Origin: Owenia fusiformis
Lineage: Eukaryota; Annelida; Polychaeta; Sabellida; Oweniidae
Reading direction: 5' to 3'
DNA: 64,000 nucleotides
Assembly (NCBI GenBank): GCA_903813345.2
Contig: CAIIXF020000012.1
Location: 1,777,318-1,841,317, forward strand
Shown: piece after piece, positions 1 through 11,604 of the stretch
How positions within the stretch are numbered: position 1 is the stretch's first letter
How the letters are laid out: every line of letters begins with the position of its first letter
Program-made: the position numbers and the translations under genes
Notes under the pieces: model-generated
Told to the model about the DNA's origin: nothing
Databases searched by the model: none
What the model saw: the letters and a program-made list of their open reading frames with translations, nothing else

Positions 1-113
1 CACTGTCAAGTTTTCATGTATGTATGATTATTACTTAACATTTATGGTTGCTATGGTAACCATGATGATGGTGACACGGTCCATATCATTTTTAAAGAGA
101 AAACAAGTAATAT

Positions 114-925
114 ATCGGGTGTCCCAAAAATTAGACACTTTTGGCCAAGTACTTTCTTGGCAACTGATAAACCAAATTCACTGAAAATTTGTACAGAGTA
201 GCCAAAGGGTATAATCAGTAGGATGTAAAAATATAAAAAAGATCAAGCAAATATTCCATGAGAACTAATAAATTCAACATGGTATGTAAAAAATCCCCAT
301 ACCGGAGCTCTACGCGAGACCTCTAGTGTTTGTACCAGCTATCAGGTGGTAGCATTTGTTAATCAGTCAAAATAGCTTGTCTGTGTATCATGTCTACTTA
401 ATTCATTTCATTATTCCCAAATATCCAAAATCCATTCATTCTCAAAATTCATTGGAGGTGCTATTGTTAGAATAAATACGGAAATGTGTTTTGCTTGGAA
501 ATGGATTAATAAGTGACTTTTACATTGATATTGGTTATTATGACGTACGATCTTCAATTCATACACACATAATATGAAACCAATCCCTCACATATTCATA
601 GGACTAGCAAAAATACCCTAAAGTGCTTCAAGTAAAGTTTTCAAATAATTTGACTCATCTATTGCTGAGAAATTACTTGTCAATTGCTTCCCATTTTTGG
701 CACAAGCGCTATGAAATTCTCATTGCATTGCGCCGGTATGGAGTATTTTGACATGCTATCTGAAATTTCTTAGTACTCACAAACCATTTACCTAATCTTT
801 TTCATATTTTTGTACCTTGCTAACGATACTCCTGGGCTATTTTGTACAAATTTTCCTAACATTTGGTTAATCTGTTGCGGAGAAAATACTTGTCAAAAAG
901 TGTCTCGTTTTTGGGACACCCGATA
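114..925. mobile_element. mariner-type non-autonomous element (CGGGTGTCCC ends)
   Basis: The left end reads CGGGTGTCCCAAAAA and the right end is its inverse, TTTTTGGGACACCCG. Both are flanked by TA-rich bases (TATAT/ATATA). Ends of this kind and a TA target are typical of the Tc1/mariner (IS630) group. About 810 bp lie between the ends and hold no transposase frame, so it is a non-autonomous copy. The inverted repeats are imperfect beyond the first 40 or so bases. Confidence 0.6.
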
Positions 926-1516
926 TAAACCACAATTTCACTAAACATACCCAAATTTACTGTCAACTTTTTAAGCAATATCTAGTATTGTTCTCTTGGC
1001 AAAAATGAATCATAATTTTATTTTGGGGGGACCTACATTACTTCTACACCGGCTTAAACTAAACTACTTAATTTCAAATAAAATTATTTAAGTGTAGTGT
1101 CAGGATTTCACAAATAAGGAAAAACAATTGTCAGTTCAATATTTTTTCTCGGCTCTATTATCTTAACATCAGTCTATCTGAACATTGGGGTATGGGGATT
1201 TTTCAAGATTTCAAAACGTCCAATTATAGAATTTAAACCGGAAGTCGGATTTCAATTTTGATTTCAGAATTATGGACCGTTTCGGTAACAATTTTAATGG
1301 AATGAAGCACCAGTGATAATAATGACATATATTATGAAAAGGTCGCGATCTGAGATATTCCTGCTAGAGAGATAAAGCAGGCATATATTTAAAGTCACGT
1401 GGGTTTTTAATATACCTCGATTCATTCCATTTCATTAACTTATATCTACACGCAACCTTAAAATCAAAACCATAATAATCACTTATGGGGAAATGATAAC
1501 CAAATTATATGTGATT

Positions 1517-1840
1517 TTAAAAGGTGCAACAATTAGTGCAGGGGACCATTCAACGATCATCGACCAGTGTCAAAATATATTTAAGTTTGGATATTTCATC
1601 AAGACAAACATATATTTTCATTATCCACAAAGAAACCCCCTGGGTGAACATTATTTCAGCTGATATTCCTCTTGAAACGAGGTGGATCTTAAAAATCTAA
1701 AAGTGGGACTCCCTTTATAGAAGCTTTGAACTGAATTTACACTTCTTAATGCTGAAATTGATAGTTTATACATACATTTTAAAAAACAGGTATGTCAAAG
1801 AAGGTATTAAGTCAAATATTGACCCTTGTTGCCCCTTTAA
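1517..1840. mobile_element. TTAA-flanked MITE, copy 1
   Basis: TTAA is followed by AAGGTGCAAC, and the right end reads GTTGCCCCTT then TTAA. The body is closely related, in inverted orientation, to the element at 35618-35980, and the ends match the short copy at 10270-10359. TTAA target duplication is the hallmark of piggyBac-like (also Kolobok) transposons. No transposase is present, so mobility would depend on another copy. Confidence 0.7.
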
Positions 1841-2612
1841 GCATTGTTTTATTTGTTTCATTTGTTGGTTGGTAAAAGTCGTTAAAAGGTCAGGGACGTT
1901 GCCAGCTTTCAGTCAGGGGGGGGGGGGGGATCGTCAAATAATTTCGGCTTTCATTCGGGGGGGGGGGGGGTGCGATCGTGGAATAAGCAGCCCAAAAATA
2001 AGATTTGTTTTGAATTTTACAAAGATTGGTCCAACTTCTTCCAGAGTTTTCAGCTTTTTAAGCTCTTTTCTTCTATCTATTTTTATTGGTTACAGGGGGA
2101 GGGGTGCACCCCCTGGTTAAATCTTTGAAGGTTGTTAACCTTTATAAGTGTACCATTTTGAAAACAAGTCACGGTACAAAAAATTCGGTTAAGATTTGTT
2201 GAAAATGGTGGGTTGGTGATAATATGATAACGCGAATGGTCATTGTGAAAATTTGAGATTACCCCTTAAAGGTTTATATTAGCAGATGTAAACGAGTGTA
2301 GTGTTTGATAATGCGCTTTACATATAAACAGATAACAATTCCCATTAAAACTCCCAGATGAGGATCCATTCAATGGGTAATGTGCGTGTAAATGAATGAA
2401 TAGTCATTAAAATCATAGGTGCCATTACTTCTAACGATACATCATAAATAGTATTAGCAAAATAGTTTTACATTATACCTGCGTTAGTCTCAGATGACAC
2501 AATCGATAGATTTAACACAACCAGGCTTGCTCTACAAAACACAGTTTTCTTGTATCAACAACCTTTATTATTTGAAATCACAAAAAGTTTCGAATCCTAT
2601 CTGGATCCTTTA

Positions 2613-4039
2613 AGGTACGTTCACACCAACGGCGAATGCCACGCTTTAAATCGGCGAGCAAAGCGCCGTCATTTTTGTCATTTTTCTTCATACCAACGGC
2701 GCTTTGATGGCGCTTTAAAGCGGCTTGTAAAGCAGCACCAAAGCGTAACAAAGTTTGATTAAAGCGTCGGGGTCGTAATAGGTCGTAGAAAAGCTCAGAG
2801 TAAAACGGGATATTCGGCAAGAGCGCCAAAAAATTTTAAAATCTTAAAAAATTTTGGGCGCTCTGTTACGAATCGATTAAGCGCCGAGAGCGTATCAAAG
2901 CTTAACAAACCGTAACAAAGCTCAGAAAAACTTGATCCAAAGCGTAGGAAAGCTTAACATAGCTCTAAAAGGTTCCTCACGCTTTGATCCCGCTTTGATC
3001 AGGCTTTGTTACGCTTGAAATCACGCTTTGAAAAGCTTTGATAAGCATTATTACGCTTTGATGCGATTATGACGCTTTAAATCAGGCTCTGATACGATTG
3101 CAAAACTCTGTTGTGCATTGTTACGCTCTGTTAAGCTCTGTTACGCATTGGAAAATGTCGAGATCGCCGATTCCATGCCGCTTTTGATCCAATGACTATA
3201 TAAAGATGCAGTAGATCCATAAAACCATTGCATCTTTGACTCGAGAACACGATGGCAGAACAACGAGATCCAGAAATTCCAGATGGACCAGAGCATGACC
3301 TATCTGAAGAAGACATGACGTTTGTCGCACGGCGTGATATAGCGTGTGAAAACTTTCAAGCGTAACAAAGCCTAGCAAAGCGTTTCAATCCTTGATTAAA
3401 GCGTCTCAATTCGTTGGAAAGCTTGAGAGTCCCTCAGGAAAGTGTAACAAAGAGTGTCAGATATTGATGAAAGCGTCTGACCTCGTGTCAGATCTTCATG
3501 CCAGATCGTAGCAAATCTTGAGACATCTTAACGAAGCGTGTCAAGTGGTAACAGACCGTGAATAGACTGGGGTCCCCGCTTTGAACCAAGCTGTGTTAAG
3601 CTTTCCTACGCTTTGAGTCAAGCTTTGTTGAGCTTTGTTACGGTTTGTTAAGCTTTGATACGCTCTCGGCGCTTCAATCAATTCGTAACAGAGCGCCCAA
3701 AATTTTTAAACAGTTTAACATTTTTTGGCGCTCTTGCCGAATATCCCGCTTTACTCCGAACTTTTCTACGACCTATTACGATCCCGACGCTTTAATCAAG
3801 CTTTGTTACGCTTTGGTGCCGCTTTACAATCCACTTTAAAGCGCCATCAAAGCGCCGTTGGTGCGAACGCTTAAACAGTTTAAATTTTTTAGCGCTCTTG
3901 CCGAATATCCCGCTTTACTCCCGAGCTTTTCTACGACCTATTACGACCCCGACGCTTTAATTAAGCTTTGTTACGCTTTGGTGCCGCTTTACAAGCCGCT
4001 TTAAAGCGCCATCAAAGCGCCGTTGGTGTGAACGTACCT
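2613..4039. mobile_element. Foldback element 1 with TTA target sites and AAAGC subrepeats
   Basis: The ends are perfect inverted repeats: AGGTACGTTCACACCAACGG on the left and its complement on the right. TTA is found at 2610-2612 and again at 4040-4042. A 3-bp TTA target is typical of PIF/Harbinger, so that class is suggested but not proven. Both long arms are built of degenerate words such as AAAGCGTAAC, CAAAGCTTGA and TTAAAGCGTC, spaced 10-12 bp apart. The centre (3131-3365) differs: it holds a TATA box and a short reading frame. A second partial copy of the right end lies at 3874-4039. Confidence 0.75.
3197..3365 (+). CDS. TATA box plus 37-codon frame inside foldback element 1
   Basis: TATATAAA at 3197-3204 lies about 50 bp before an ATG at 3252. 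The frame runs to TAA at 3363-3365 and encodes an acidic peptide beginning MAEQRDPEIPDGPEHDLSEE, 37 residues long. A second, inverted copy in the neighbouring element (ATG at 4713, minus strand) keeps the TATA box and the frame with several amino-acid changes and ends in the same QA-stop. It may be the first exon of a lost transposase gene or simply its promoter remnant. No known domain is recognised, and the changes between copies are mostly replacement changes, which argues against strong protein-level constraint. Confidence 0.35.
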
Positions 4040-4593
4040 TTAAGCTACGTTCACACCAACGGCGAATGCCACGCTTTAAATCGGCGAGCAAAGCGGCACC
4101 AAAGCATGATGGCGCTTTAAAGGGACTTCTAAAGCGGCACCAAAGCGTAAGAAAGCTTGATTAAAGCGTCGGGGTCGTAATAGGTCGTAGAAAAGCTCGA
4201 AGTAAAGCGGGATGTTCGGCAAGAGCGCCAAAATTTTTTAAACTGTTTAAAAATTTTGGGCGCTCCGTTACGAATTGATTAAAGCGCCGAAAGCGTATCA
4301 AAGCTTAACAAACCGTAACAAAGCTCAGCAAAGCTTGACCCAAAGCGTAGGAAAGCTTAACAGAGCTTGGTTCAAAGCAGGGACCCCAGTCTCTTCACGG
4401 TCTGTTACCACTTGACACGCTTCGTTTAGATGTCTCAAGCTTTGCTACGATCTGGCATGAAAATCTGACACGCGGTCAGACGCTTTCATCAATATCTGAC
4501 ACTCTTTGTTACGCTTTCATGAAGGACTCTCAAGCTCTTTAACGAATTGAGACGCTATAATCAAGGATTGAAACGCTTTATTAAGCTTTGTTA

Positions 4594-4766
4594 CGCTTGA
4601 CAAGCTTCCGCACGCTTTCTCACGCCCTTTTTACGCCGTGCGACAAACATGTCTTCTTCAGATAGGTCATGATCTGGTCCATCTGGAAATTCTGGATCTT
4701 GTTGTTCTGTCATCGTCTTCTCGAGTCACAGATGCAATGGTTTTATGGATCTACTGCATCTTTATA
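4594..4766 (-). CDS. Second copy of the element-borne TATA box and short frame
   Basis: On the minus strand, TATAAA at 4761-4766 is followed by ATG at 4711-4713 and a 40-codon frame starting MTEQQDPEFPDGPDHDLSEE and ending CQA-stop. Compared with the copy at 3252 it has one codon fewer after the second Met and a longer basic stretch (RRKKGVRKR). It is probably the 5' remnant of a transposon gene. Expression is unknown. Confidence 0.3.
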
Positions 4767-4856
4767 CAGCCATTTGATCAAAAGCGTCATGATAAAGGCG
4801 ATCTCGAAAATGCACAACAGAGCTTGGCAATCGTATCAGAGCCTGATTTAACCCCC

Positions 4857-5644
4857 CTATCACACCAAACTCGTTCTTACCCGTTCTTGCCAGTCCTACG
4901 AAAACGTCGTAAAACGGGCTCAATCTGGCTGTGGTCGGGAAATATGTCTGAAATAATTAGCTTCTTCGTTCTTAAACAGTCTTCAATACGTCCTTCTCGT
5001 TCGCAGTTCGTTCAGGTCGCACCACGTCGGTGTGCAACGTAGTAGAACGCGTCCCTTAGTCTAGAAGGTCAACATGACCTGATTACAGAACGTTATGGTC
5101 GCCATCGAATTTTGAATCGATTCAAAATTCTAAAATCACATTCCCGTCTGAGAACGTTCATAAAGTTCGTAAATAGACCTTAGAAAGTTGCGGCTACGTT
5201 CATTCCGTTCGCACACAGTTTTGAAGAACGCAGTGGCAACTTGTTTGGTGTGATAGCTATATTTTTGCTAACTCGTTCATAAGCAGTGTTAAATACGTTC
5301 TCAATCAGTTTAAACCCGTTTGCAATTAGTTCTACCTCGTTCTCAACACGTCCTCAGACAATTCAACTCGTTGTTAAAACGTCCCTAGTAGGATTGAAGT
5401 ACGACGGTTCCGTTCGTAGTACGTCCAGCTCGTCGTTAGTACGTTGTCACTCGTTCTAATTGTAGAACGTGACGACCACGAGAACATTTTGAGCATTGTC
5501 TAAGTTCTAGAGGACCTACCCGTTCGAGTACGTTCGATGAAGTTTGTTAATAGATCCCAAACGGTTCTTAGTAGGTCCAGTCCGTTCGTACACAGTTGAA
5601 GCCCGTTTTTGAGAACGTAGTGAGAACTAGTTTGGTGTGATAGT
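4857..5644. mobile_element. Nested foldback element with CGTTC subrepeats
   Basis: The left end reads CTATCACACCAAACTCGTTC and the right end AACTAGTTTGGTGTGATAG, an inverted match. An internal copy of the same end lies at about 5237-5257. The interior is filled with degenerate CGTTC, CGTCC and AGTACGT words at about 10-bp spacing, with no open frame. The core TCACACCAA is shared with the ends of the host element, so the two families look related. A target duplication is not clear. Confidence 0.6.
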
Positions 5645-6069
5645 AGGGTAAGCGTCATAATCGCACCAAAGCGTAATAATGCTTACCAAAGCTTATCAAA
5701 GCGTGATTTTATGCGTAACAAAGCCTGGTCGAAGCGGGATCATAGCGTGAGGAACCGTAACAAGTCGGGAAATCAGAGCGTATCAGAGCTTATTAGAGCG
5801 TAACATTACTTAGGAGATCGTGATATTTTTAGAAAAGTAAACATAAATGACAGCGCTTTGCTCGCCGATTTAAAGCGTGGCATTCGCCGTTGGTGTGAAA
5901 GTAGCATTATAAATGTTTGGCGCTCTTGCCGAATATCCCGCTTTACTCAAAGCTTTTCTACGACCTATTTCGACCCCGACGCTTTAATCAAGCTTTGTTA
6001 CGCTTTGGTGCCGCTTTACAAGCCGCTTTAAAGCGCCATCAAAGCGCCGTTGGTGTGAACGTAGCTTTA

Positions 6070-7493
6070 TCAACTGGAATAAAACTCAACTGTCCCTTTA
6101 TATTTGAACAGAAATAACATTAATTAAATTAAGGAAAGATTTCGTACAAAGCTTCCAATATGTTCTAGAAGATCAAGGGTTAATGGCTCATTCACTGAGT
6201 TTTGTTTGCGAAAACATAATGTCATTGTGACCTTGATCTAACACATTCTGATAAAGATCACTTACAGTTACAACTAAATTTAATGTGAATATAATAGACT
6301 ATAGAAGTCAGTATTGTAACATCAGTTACAAGTGAAGCAAAAAATGTAAATTCTTTCAGGATTACAAGGTCCACTCCCAAGCTTTTTACAAAAAGTTATT
6401 ACCACCTTTCATTGATTATTAAAAAGCTATATAAAAATTGTATGAAAACAGCTAACTCATAATTTTGCTCCATGAGGTACCCATTTTTTGCTAAAAGTAT
6501 AGTTTCATACGATATACAGGGTGGGCCAAAAAAACAATACCCAACTTCAAATCAGGATAAAAAATAGTTACGTTCAATATGGTACATTGACTTATACATT
6601 ATTTTAAAGGTAATTCATTTCAAACAATGTGGTATATAACACTATGTCATGAAATCAATAGTAACGTTTTATTATACTTATTTGGGAGGCCGGGTTGCTA
6701 TTTAAGGTCTCCAGATTTTAGGGAGAAAATAGTAAATCTGCGGAATTATGTCAATTTTTTATTGTTTCAGCTCATCAATGATGTTTATCGGATGCTTGTG
6801 ATTGTACCATTTCCTCGAGATGTTTCCATGTATGGTAATCAACCACATTAGCATCGGGACTGTTGAGTAACCAAGCATCGAGATCAATCAAATTGACACC
6901 TTGTTCACAAAATTCAGTGTAATCAATCCTCTTGAAAAATTACCATTCAGTGTACTTGGACCACCATCTGATGTACTTGTAACTGATGTACTTGGTCCAA
7001 TGCTTGATGTACTTGGTCCAATATCTGATGTACAGTACTTGGAACTGATGTACTTGGTCCAATTCTTTTGCAGGAAAGTATTCTTGCATTGCCTTCTTTT
7101 AGTAAACCTGGTAATTATAACAGGTCAATGACAACTCCAGTAATAATGCTGATATTTCAAGAAAATCATTCAAAATGACCGCCTTTTCATTTTTTCAAAA
7201 TTTCGTCTCCAAGTTTCTCAATAACACTGGATTGCCATGGACCACTTGCTAAAACGAAAAGAAGACAATGTTATGGTACTTTCCTAAAAAAAGCAAGGAA
7301 ATACATTAATACAGACATGCCTCCAAACTTTATTTTGTACCAGAAAATAACATGGGCAGGTTAAGCATTTTTTTCAAAAATTTTTTTTGGAAAAATAACC
7401 TTAAGGCTTGTTATATATTTGAGCATGTTGCATGTTAACCGCAATGTACTAGGAATTTTACACATTTTAATTAGCTTTTAATTTTATTTGCAG
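6070..7493. other. Intron or flank with a lone mariner end and inverted repeat copies
   Basis: No exon is recognised. TACAGGGTGGGCCAAAAAA near 6517 looks like a single mariner-type end without a visible partner. At about 6955-7060 lie inverted copies of the coding minisatellite of the exon at 7494. The last 25 bases before 7494 are a pyrimidine-rich splice acceptor ending CAG. Confidence 0.5.
6955..7060 (-). repeat. Inverted block of the PSTS minisatellite
   Basis: The plus strand reads repeated CTGATGTACTTGGTCCAAT, the exact complement of the ATTGGACCAAGTACATCAG unit that makes up the coding repeat at about 7970-8650. Four to five degenerate units are present. The block lies about 430 bp upstream of the exon start and opposite in direction to the main array. 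Confidence 0.75.
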
Positions 7494-8392
7494 GCGATAA
7501 TGAACTGGATGAATACTACACTATTTCTGACCACCGCACATCAGCAAAAGTGTTTGGATCTCTTGCAATTTTCATACTAATTGCACTGATAGGGATAATA
7601 GTCATAAGTGACATCGTGACGGCCAGGAAGCACGTGAAACGCTTAGGCTGTATGACGAACATCAGGAACGCAAGGAGGATGACTGCGAGGGAACTGTGTT
7701 ACTCATGCTGGTGTGCCAATGATAGACGTGTCAAAGTTAAAACAACAAAACGAGGTCCTAAACTTAGTTTCATTCTTAGCAAATATAGAGAGCGTCTTGG
7801 TTCAAAAGAGGGTGATTTGACGTGTGACAAGATGTTCATTATAATAGTAAAGGTGTTTTATGCAGAACTAAGGCAGATGTGCTGTGCGGTCAACAAGGTT
7901 GGTGTTATTCCAGGTCTTGATGATTTAGATAAACTAGAGACGGCAATCACGGCAGCCATTAACAAAGATACAGCAGATGTTGTTCCAAGTACATCAGGTA
8001 TTGGACCAAGTACATCAGATGTTGTTCCAAGTACATCAGGAATTGAACCAAGTACATCAGGTATTGGACCGAGTACATCAGTTCCAAGTACATCAGATGG
8101 TGGTCCAAGTACATCAGATGTTGTTCCAAGTACATCAGGAATTGAACCAAGTACATCAGGTATTGGACCAAGTACATCAGTTCCAAGTACATCAGATGGT
8201 GTTCCAAGTACATCCAATGTTTTTCCATGTACATCCAATGTTTTCCCATGTATATCAGGAGAGTTTCCAAGTGCATCAGATGTTTTTCCAAGTACACCAG
8301 ATGTTTTTCCAACTACATCAGATGATGTTCCAAATGCACCAGATGTAGATCCAAGTACATCAGGCATGTCAGGTGTTGTTCCAAGTACATAA
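7494..8392 (+). CDS. Last exon of a single-pass membrane protein with a PSTS repeat tail
   Basis: A splice acceptor (TTTGCAG) ends at 7493. The exon enters in phase 1 and is open to a TAA at 8390-8392. It begins DNELDEYYTISDHR, then has one clear membrane helix (about VFGSLAIFILIALIGIIVIS) followed by a basic stop-transfer stretch (RKHVKR), consistent with an outside-in type I protein. The cytoplasmic part holds several cysteines (CYSCWC, CDK, CC), then about 18 copies of a 7-residue unit of the form D-V-V-P-S-T-S. I do not recognise the family. The GTG at 7550 is only an internal Val codon. Earlier exons lie upstream and were not found. The repeat continues after the stop, so the tail may be truncated. 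Confidence 0.7.
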
Positions 8393-8655
8393 GATATTGT
8401 TCCAAGCAAATCGGATGGCGGTTCAAGTACATAAGATGTTACTGGTCCAAGTACATCTAATGTTCTTCCATGTATATGGGGGGGGGGGGGGAGTTCCAAG
8501 TACATCAGATGTTTTTCCAACTACATCATATGTTGTTCAAACTGCCCCAGATCTTGGACTAAGTACAACAGATATTGGACCAAGTACACCAGATGTTGTT
8601 CCAGATATATCAGATATTCCTTCCAGTATATCAGATGTAGCCCATTGTTCAACAT
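7967..8655 (+). repeat. 21-bp minisatellite, coding then past the stop
   Basis: The unit GATGTTGTTCCAAGTACATCA is 21 bp, a multiple of three, so several frames on both strands remain open. It encodes the PSTS tail up to 8392. It then continues to about 8655, interrupted by two TCA-to-TAA changes (8390 and about 8432) and a run of 14 G (8478-8491), after which another frame runs on to a TGA at 8658-8660. Confidence 0.85.
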
Positions 8656-10269
8656 TATGAATACATGCGTACCAGATGTTGGGCCATTCTTAGTAGCGTT
8701 GGTGTTAAGTGCTGTAGAAGCAGATTACAATTCATTTAAAGTATGACTTGCTCCGTGTTTGGATTGTGTAGTTTGATTGAAAACAGATGGGGAACGTTTT
8801 GTAAAATATTCAGAAGACATCATTCAAACCACAAATAGCAGATGTAGCTTCATATCCATTGAATGTGGATCCGTGTTAGTCTATTAGTCCATGGTATGAC
8901 TTCCGAACATGAAGGATCCGTAGCACACTCTAGCGCAGCAACATTTGAAGCAATATTTATGAAGGTGTACATGTCTTGATTCTTTTAAAATACAATTTGC
9001 TGAAAAAACTTCCGGCTTTCGGGTCGAAAAATGTCTTTCATCACAAGGGGTCAAAAAACGTAAATATTTTGATTCGAACTTTTATACATTTTATAAGACA
9101 CAGACCGTTAATCTAAGCATACGAACAAAAATAAATTATCATAATTTAAAAATATTCTATTTAATTTTACCGTTGATGTCGGTGATTAATTAGTGTAATT
9201 ATGCAAGTGTATTTTTCAGATTTTGTTTGATGTTTTAAATATGAGCTAAGCCGATTCAACAAAATTATGTGGAATATCTAGGTAATTTATGATTGGGAAC
9301 ATATTAGTTTTCTTACCATTTAAAACATTTTATTACCAGAATTTTTCCATATAATCGCAAGGGGTCTAACAACAAATTATTGTTCATGTTTTACAAAACA
9401 TAATACAATAACAAATAGGTAAGATTTATATCTAATTAAATGTTACAGAGATATTGGAATGTTCATATATTCCAAGGGCATGTCTAATAATCAATTAGAG
9501 TCATATGCAATCGAACGCCCTGAAATTCTTCCTCGACGTTACTTGTGGCTATCATCAAGTTTTCTGATGGCTGTTTGTTTTTTGACCTTACCGCTGGATA
9601 CAATCAAATTTTAGGAAGATAATGATAACGATTTTTCTCAATTATTCATGAATTCGATCAAGTCTTGATGGTTGTTTTCTAAGCAACTGAGCTATATCTA
9701 ACTACGGGAAATAGAATTTTAGCTGTAATCCCAATTAGTCAAGGAAGGGCAATAGGCCCGCCTTTATTGATAATTTTCACCGCTGAATAATAGTTTATAT
9801 CTCAAAACGTTTTGAGACCCCTTTTGTGAAAAACTAGCATAATCTAATCATTTGTCAATCCAATATAAAATTCATTTGTAGCATTTATCTTATTGATACC
9901 TGAGAAACAATACAAAACGTCGATACACTGATTACATATTTTTGGGTATTGATAAGAAAAATTACCTAAAACTTATAGCTTAGAAACCTAAATTATATAT
10001 TTAAAATCATTTTTTATCATTTTTTGTTGCATAGTGTACTCCCAAATTGTGAAAAATTGGGATTTTATTTTTTGGTGATTTTTTGACCTTTGTTAATGGC
10101 AGACATAATTCAGCCTAAAAGCCGGAAGTATATTGAACGGTTATGATTAAAATTATTAGGGGACATATGTAGGTATGTTAATGTAAGGTCAAATATCGCT
10201 GCGCTATAGTGTGCTACCAACTCCTTTACTAGACGTCCTAGAGATTTCATACCATGGACTATATGTTAG

Positions 10270-10359
10270 TTAAAGGTGCAACAATTAGTGCAGAGGGGCC
10301 ATTCAACTATAATGGATCAGTGTCAAAGTTTCTCTCTACAGGCCTTGTTGCCCCTTTAA
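10270..10359. mobile_element. TTAA-flanked MITE, short deleted copy
   Basis: TTAA then AGGTGCAACAATTAGTGCAG on the left, and CCTTGTTGCCCCT then TTAA on the right. These are the two ends of the 1517 element with most of the middle lost, leaving about 90 bp. Confidence 0.7.
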
Positions 10360-11604
10360 ATGTGAACTAAGGTATAACAGATGTGAACCCATAAATTGTG
10401 TATAGACTCATTCATGAAAGATGGTACAGGAAATACTGGCACTTTTGTAGCATATATGTTCTTCATACAACCAGATGTGGATCCCTATCCAGTTTTTTGA
10501 TATGGAAGAGAATTATTCAATAACTTAAAAAAATGGCACAGTATTACACTTAAGACATGACATATTAAATGAAACCATACAATTAAATTAAAAGCATGTC
10601 ACGTTTTTTATAAAAAATAAGGTTTATTATTAAAGAGAATGGTAATACATGTTTTTTTACAACATTATACTGTATGTAATGTTTGAGACCATTGTATATT
10701 AAAGAATAATTGACCTTGTGCATCAATCAGCATATCACTGTTGTCAGTTCTCAATAGGGAAGTGCTTAAATGTAGCTATATAGCTGAATAAAATTGAATA
10801 AATAGATGTCACCACTTCTTTTGGTTGGGCCAGACTACCATAGGCTTCAATGATAAAAATTTGCAATAGTCACTTAATTTAATGATTTATCAAAAAGTGT
10901 TGGTAGGAAAAACTTTAAAACTTTAATTGAAAACTATGGGATGACCCTGTTAAAGTACATATTGTGATTAATCATGGCAATTTTGGTTGTTGAATGAATA
11001 AACCAAGGTTTTAAAGAATTTTTATGTTGCATCAATAAAGATTTTGCCAACACTTTTTTTTAGAAAAGTTGAAAAAGTCATGAAAATCCTTTTAAATAAT
11101 TTAAATAACATTACTGTACTCCCTGTAAAGGAGTGGTATCGATATGGAGAACTGAATTCAACAATGTTTTTCTTTTTTTGTTTAAACCAATCATTGAAAA
11201 CATTCTGTAAAAAAACACGGTATTTTATGTAATGTTGACTGTCAACAATCTAATGCGAAAATTATTTAGAAATATTTTATATATAACTGTTTTTTTTGTG
11301 AAATTGTTTTTGCTCCTTTCTACCAATTCTTGAGAATGAAATAAAATGTCTTTCCGCCCTTGTTGGAACAAAACAGCATAATTAAAACGCACGCGAACAA
11401 TACTGAGAGTACAGTAATGTATAAATCAAACATGCATTTAAAATTAATGAAAAGCAATTCTTTAAAATCTCACGAAAGAAAAACAAGAATAAGCGAAATT
11501 TCAATGCTATATAGAAACTCCTCTATTGCAAGAGCCATGGTAATTGTTCAAATACATTTTTCCTATGTATCAGTTAAACTATTTACTAATACTGGTAACT
11601 ACAT

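Larger units (their letters stand above)
1..2609. other. Gene-free flank with two small transposons
   Basis: I see no convincing coding exon here. The stretch holds an inverted-repeat element (114-925), a TTAA-flanked element (1517-1840) and two runs of 14 G (1916-1929 and 1957-1970). The open frame at 1749-2120 runs through the end of the TTAA element and both G runs, so it is not treated as a gene. The membrane-protein gene whose last exon is at 7494 presumably has its earlier exons to the left of the window or hidden here, but none was recognised. Confidence 0.6.
4043..6066. mobile_element. Foldback element 2, reverse orientation, interrupted by a nested element
   Basis: It starts AGCTACGTTCACACCAACGG and ends with the inverse (CGTTGGTGTGAACGTAGCT), followed by TTA at 6067-6069. 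It shares the TTA at 4040-4042 with element 1. Its arms carry the same AAAGC-type words, and the central promoter-plus-frame segment lies on the minus strand (4631-4766), so it is turned round relative to element 1. About 790 bp near 4851-5650 are a different element nested inside it. Confidence 0.72.

Noticed and set aside
1749-2120. 123-residue open frame
   Set aside because: It spans a MITE end and two G14 runs; composition is repeat-driven.
2550-6117. Short open frames in the foldback elements, apart from the TATA-linked one
   Set aside because: They are readings of the AAAGC/CGTTC word arrays and differ between copies.
7858-8520. Overlapping open frames on the minus strand and in other plus frames
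   Set aside because: A 21-bp repeat without stops opens several frames at once; only the plus frame continues a membrane-protein exon with a good acceptor.
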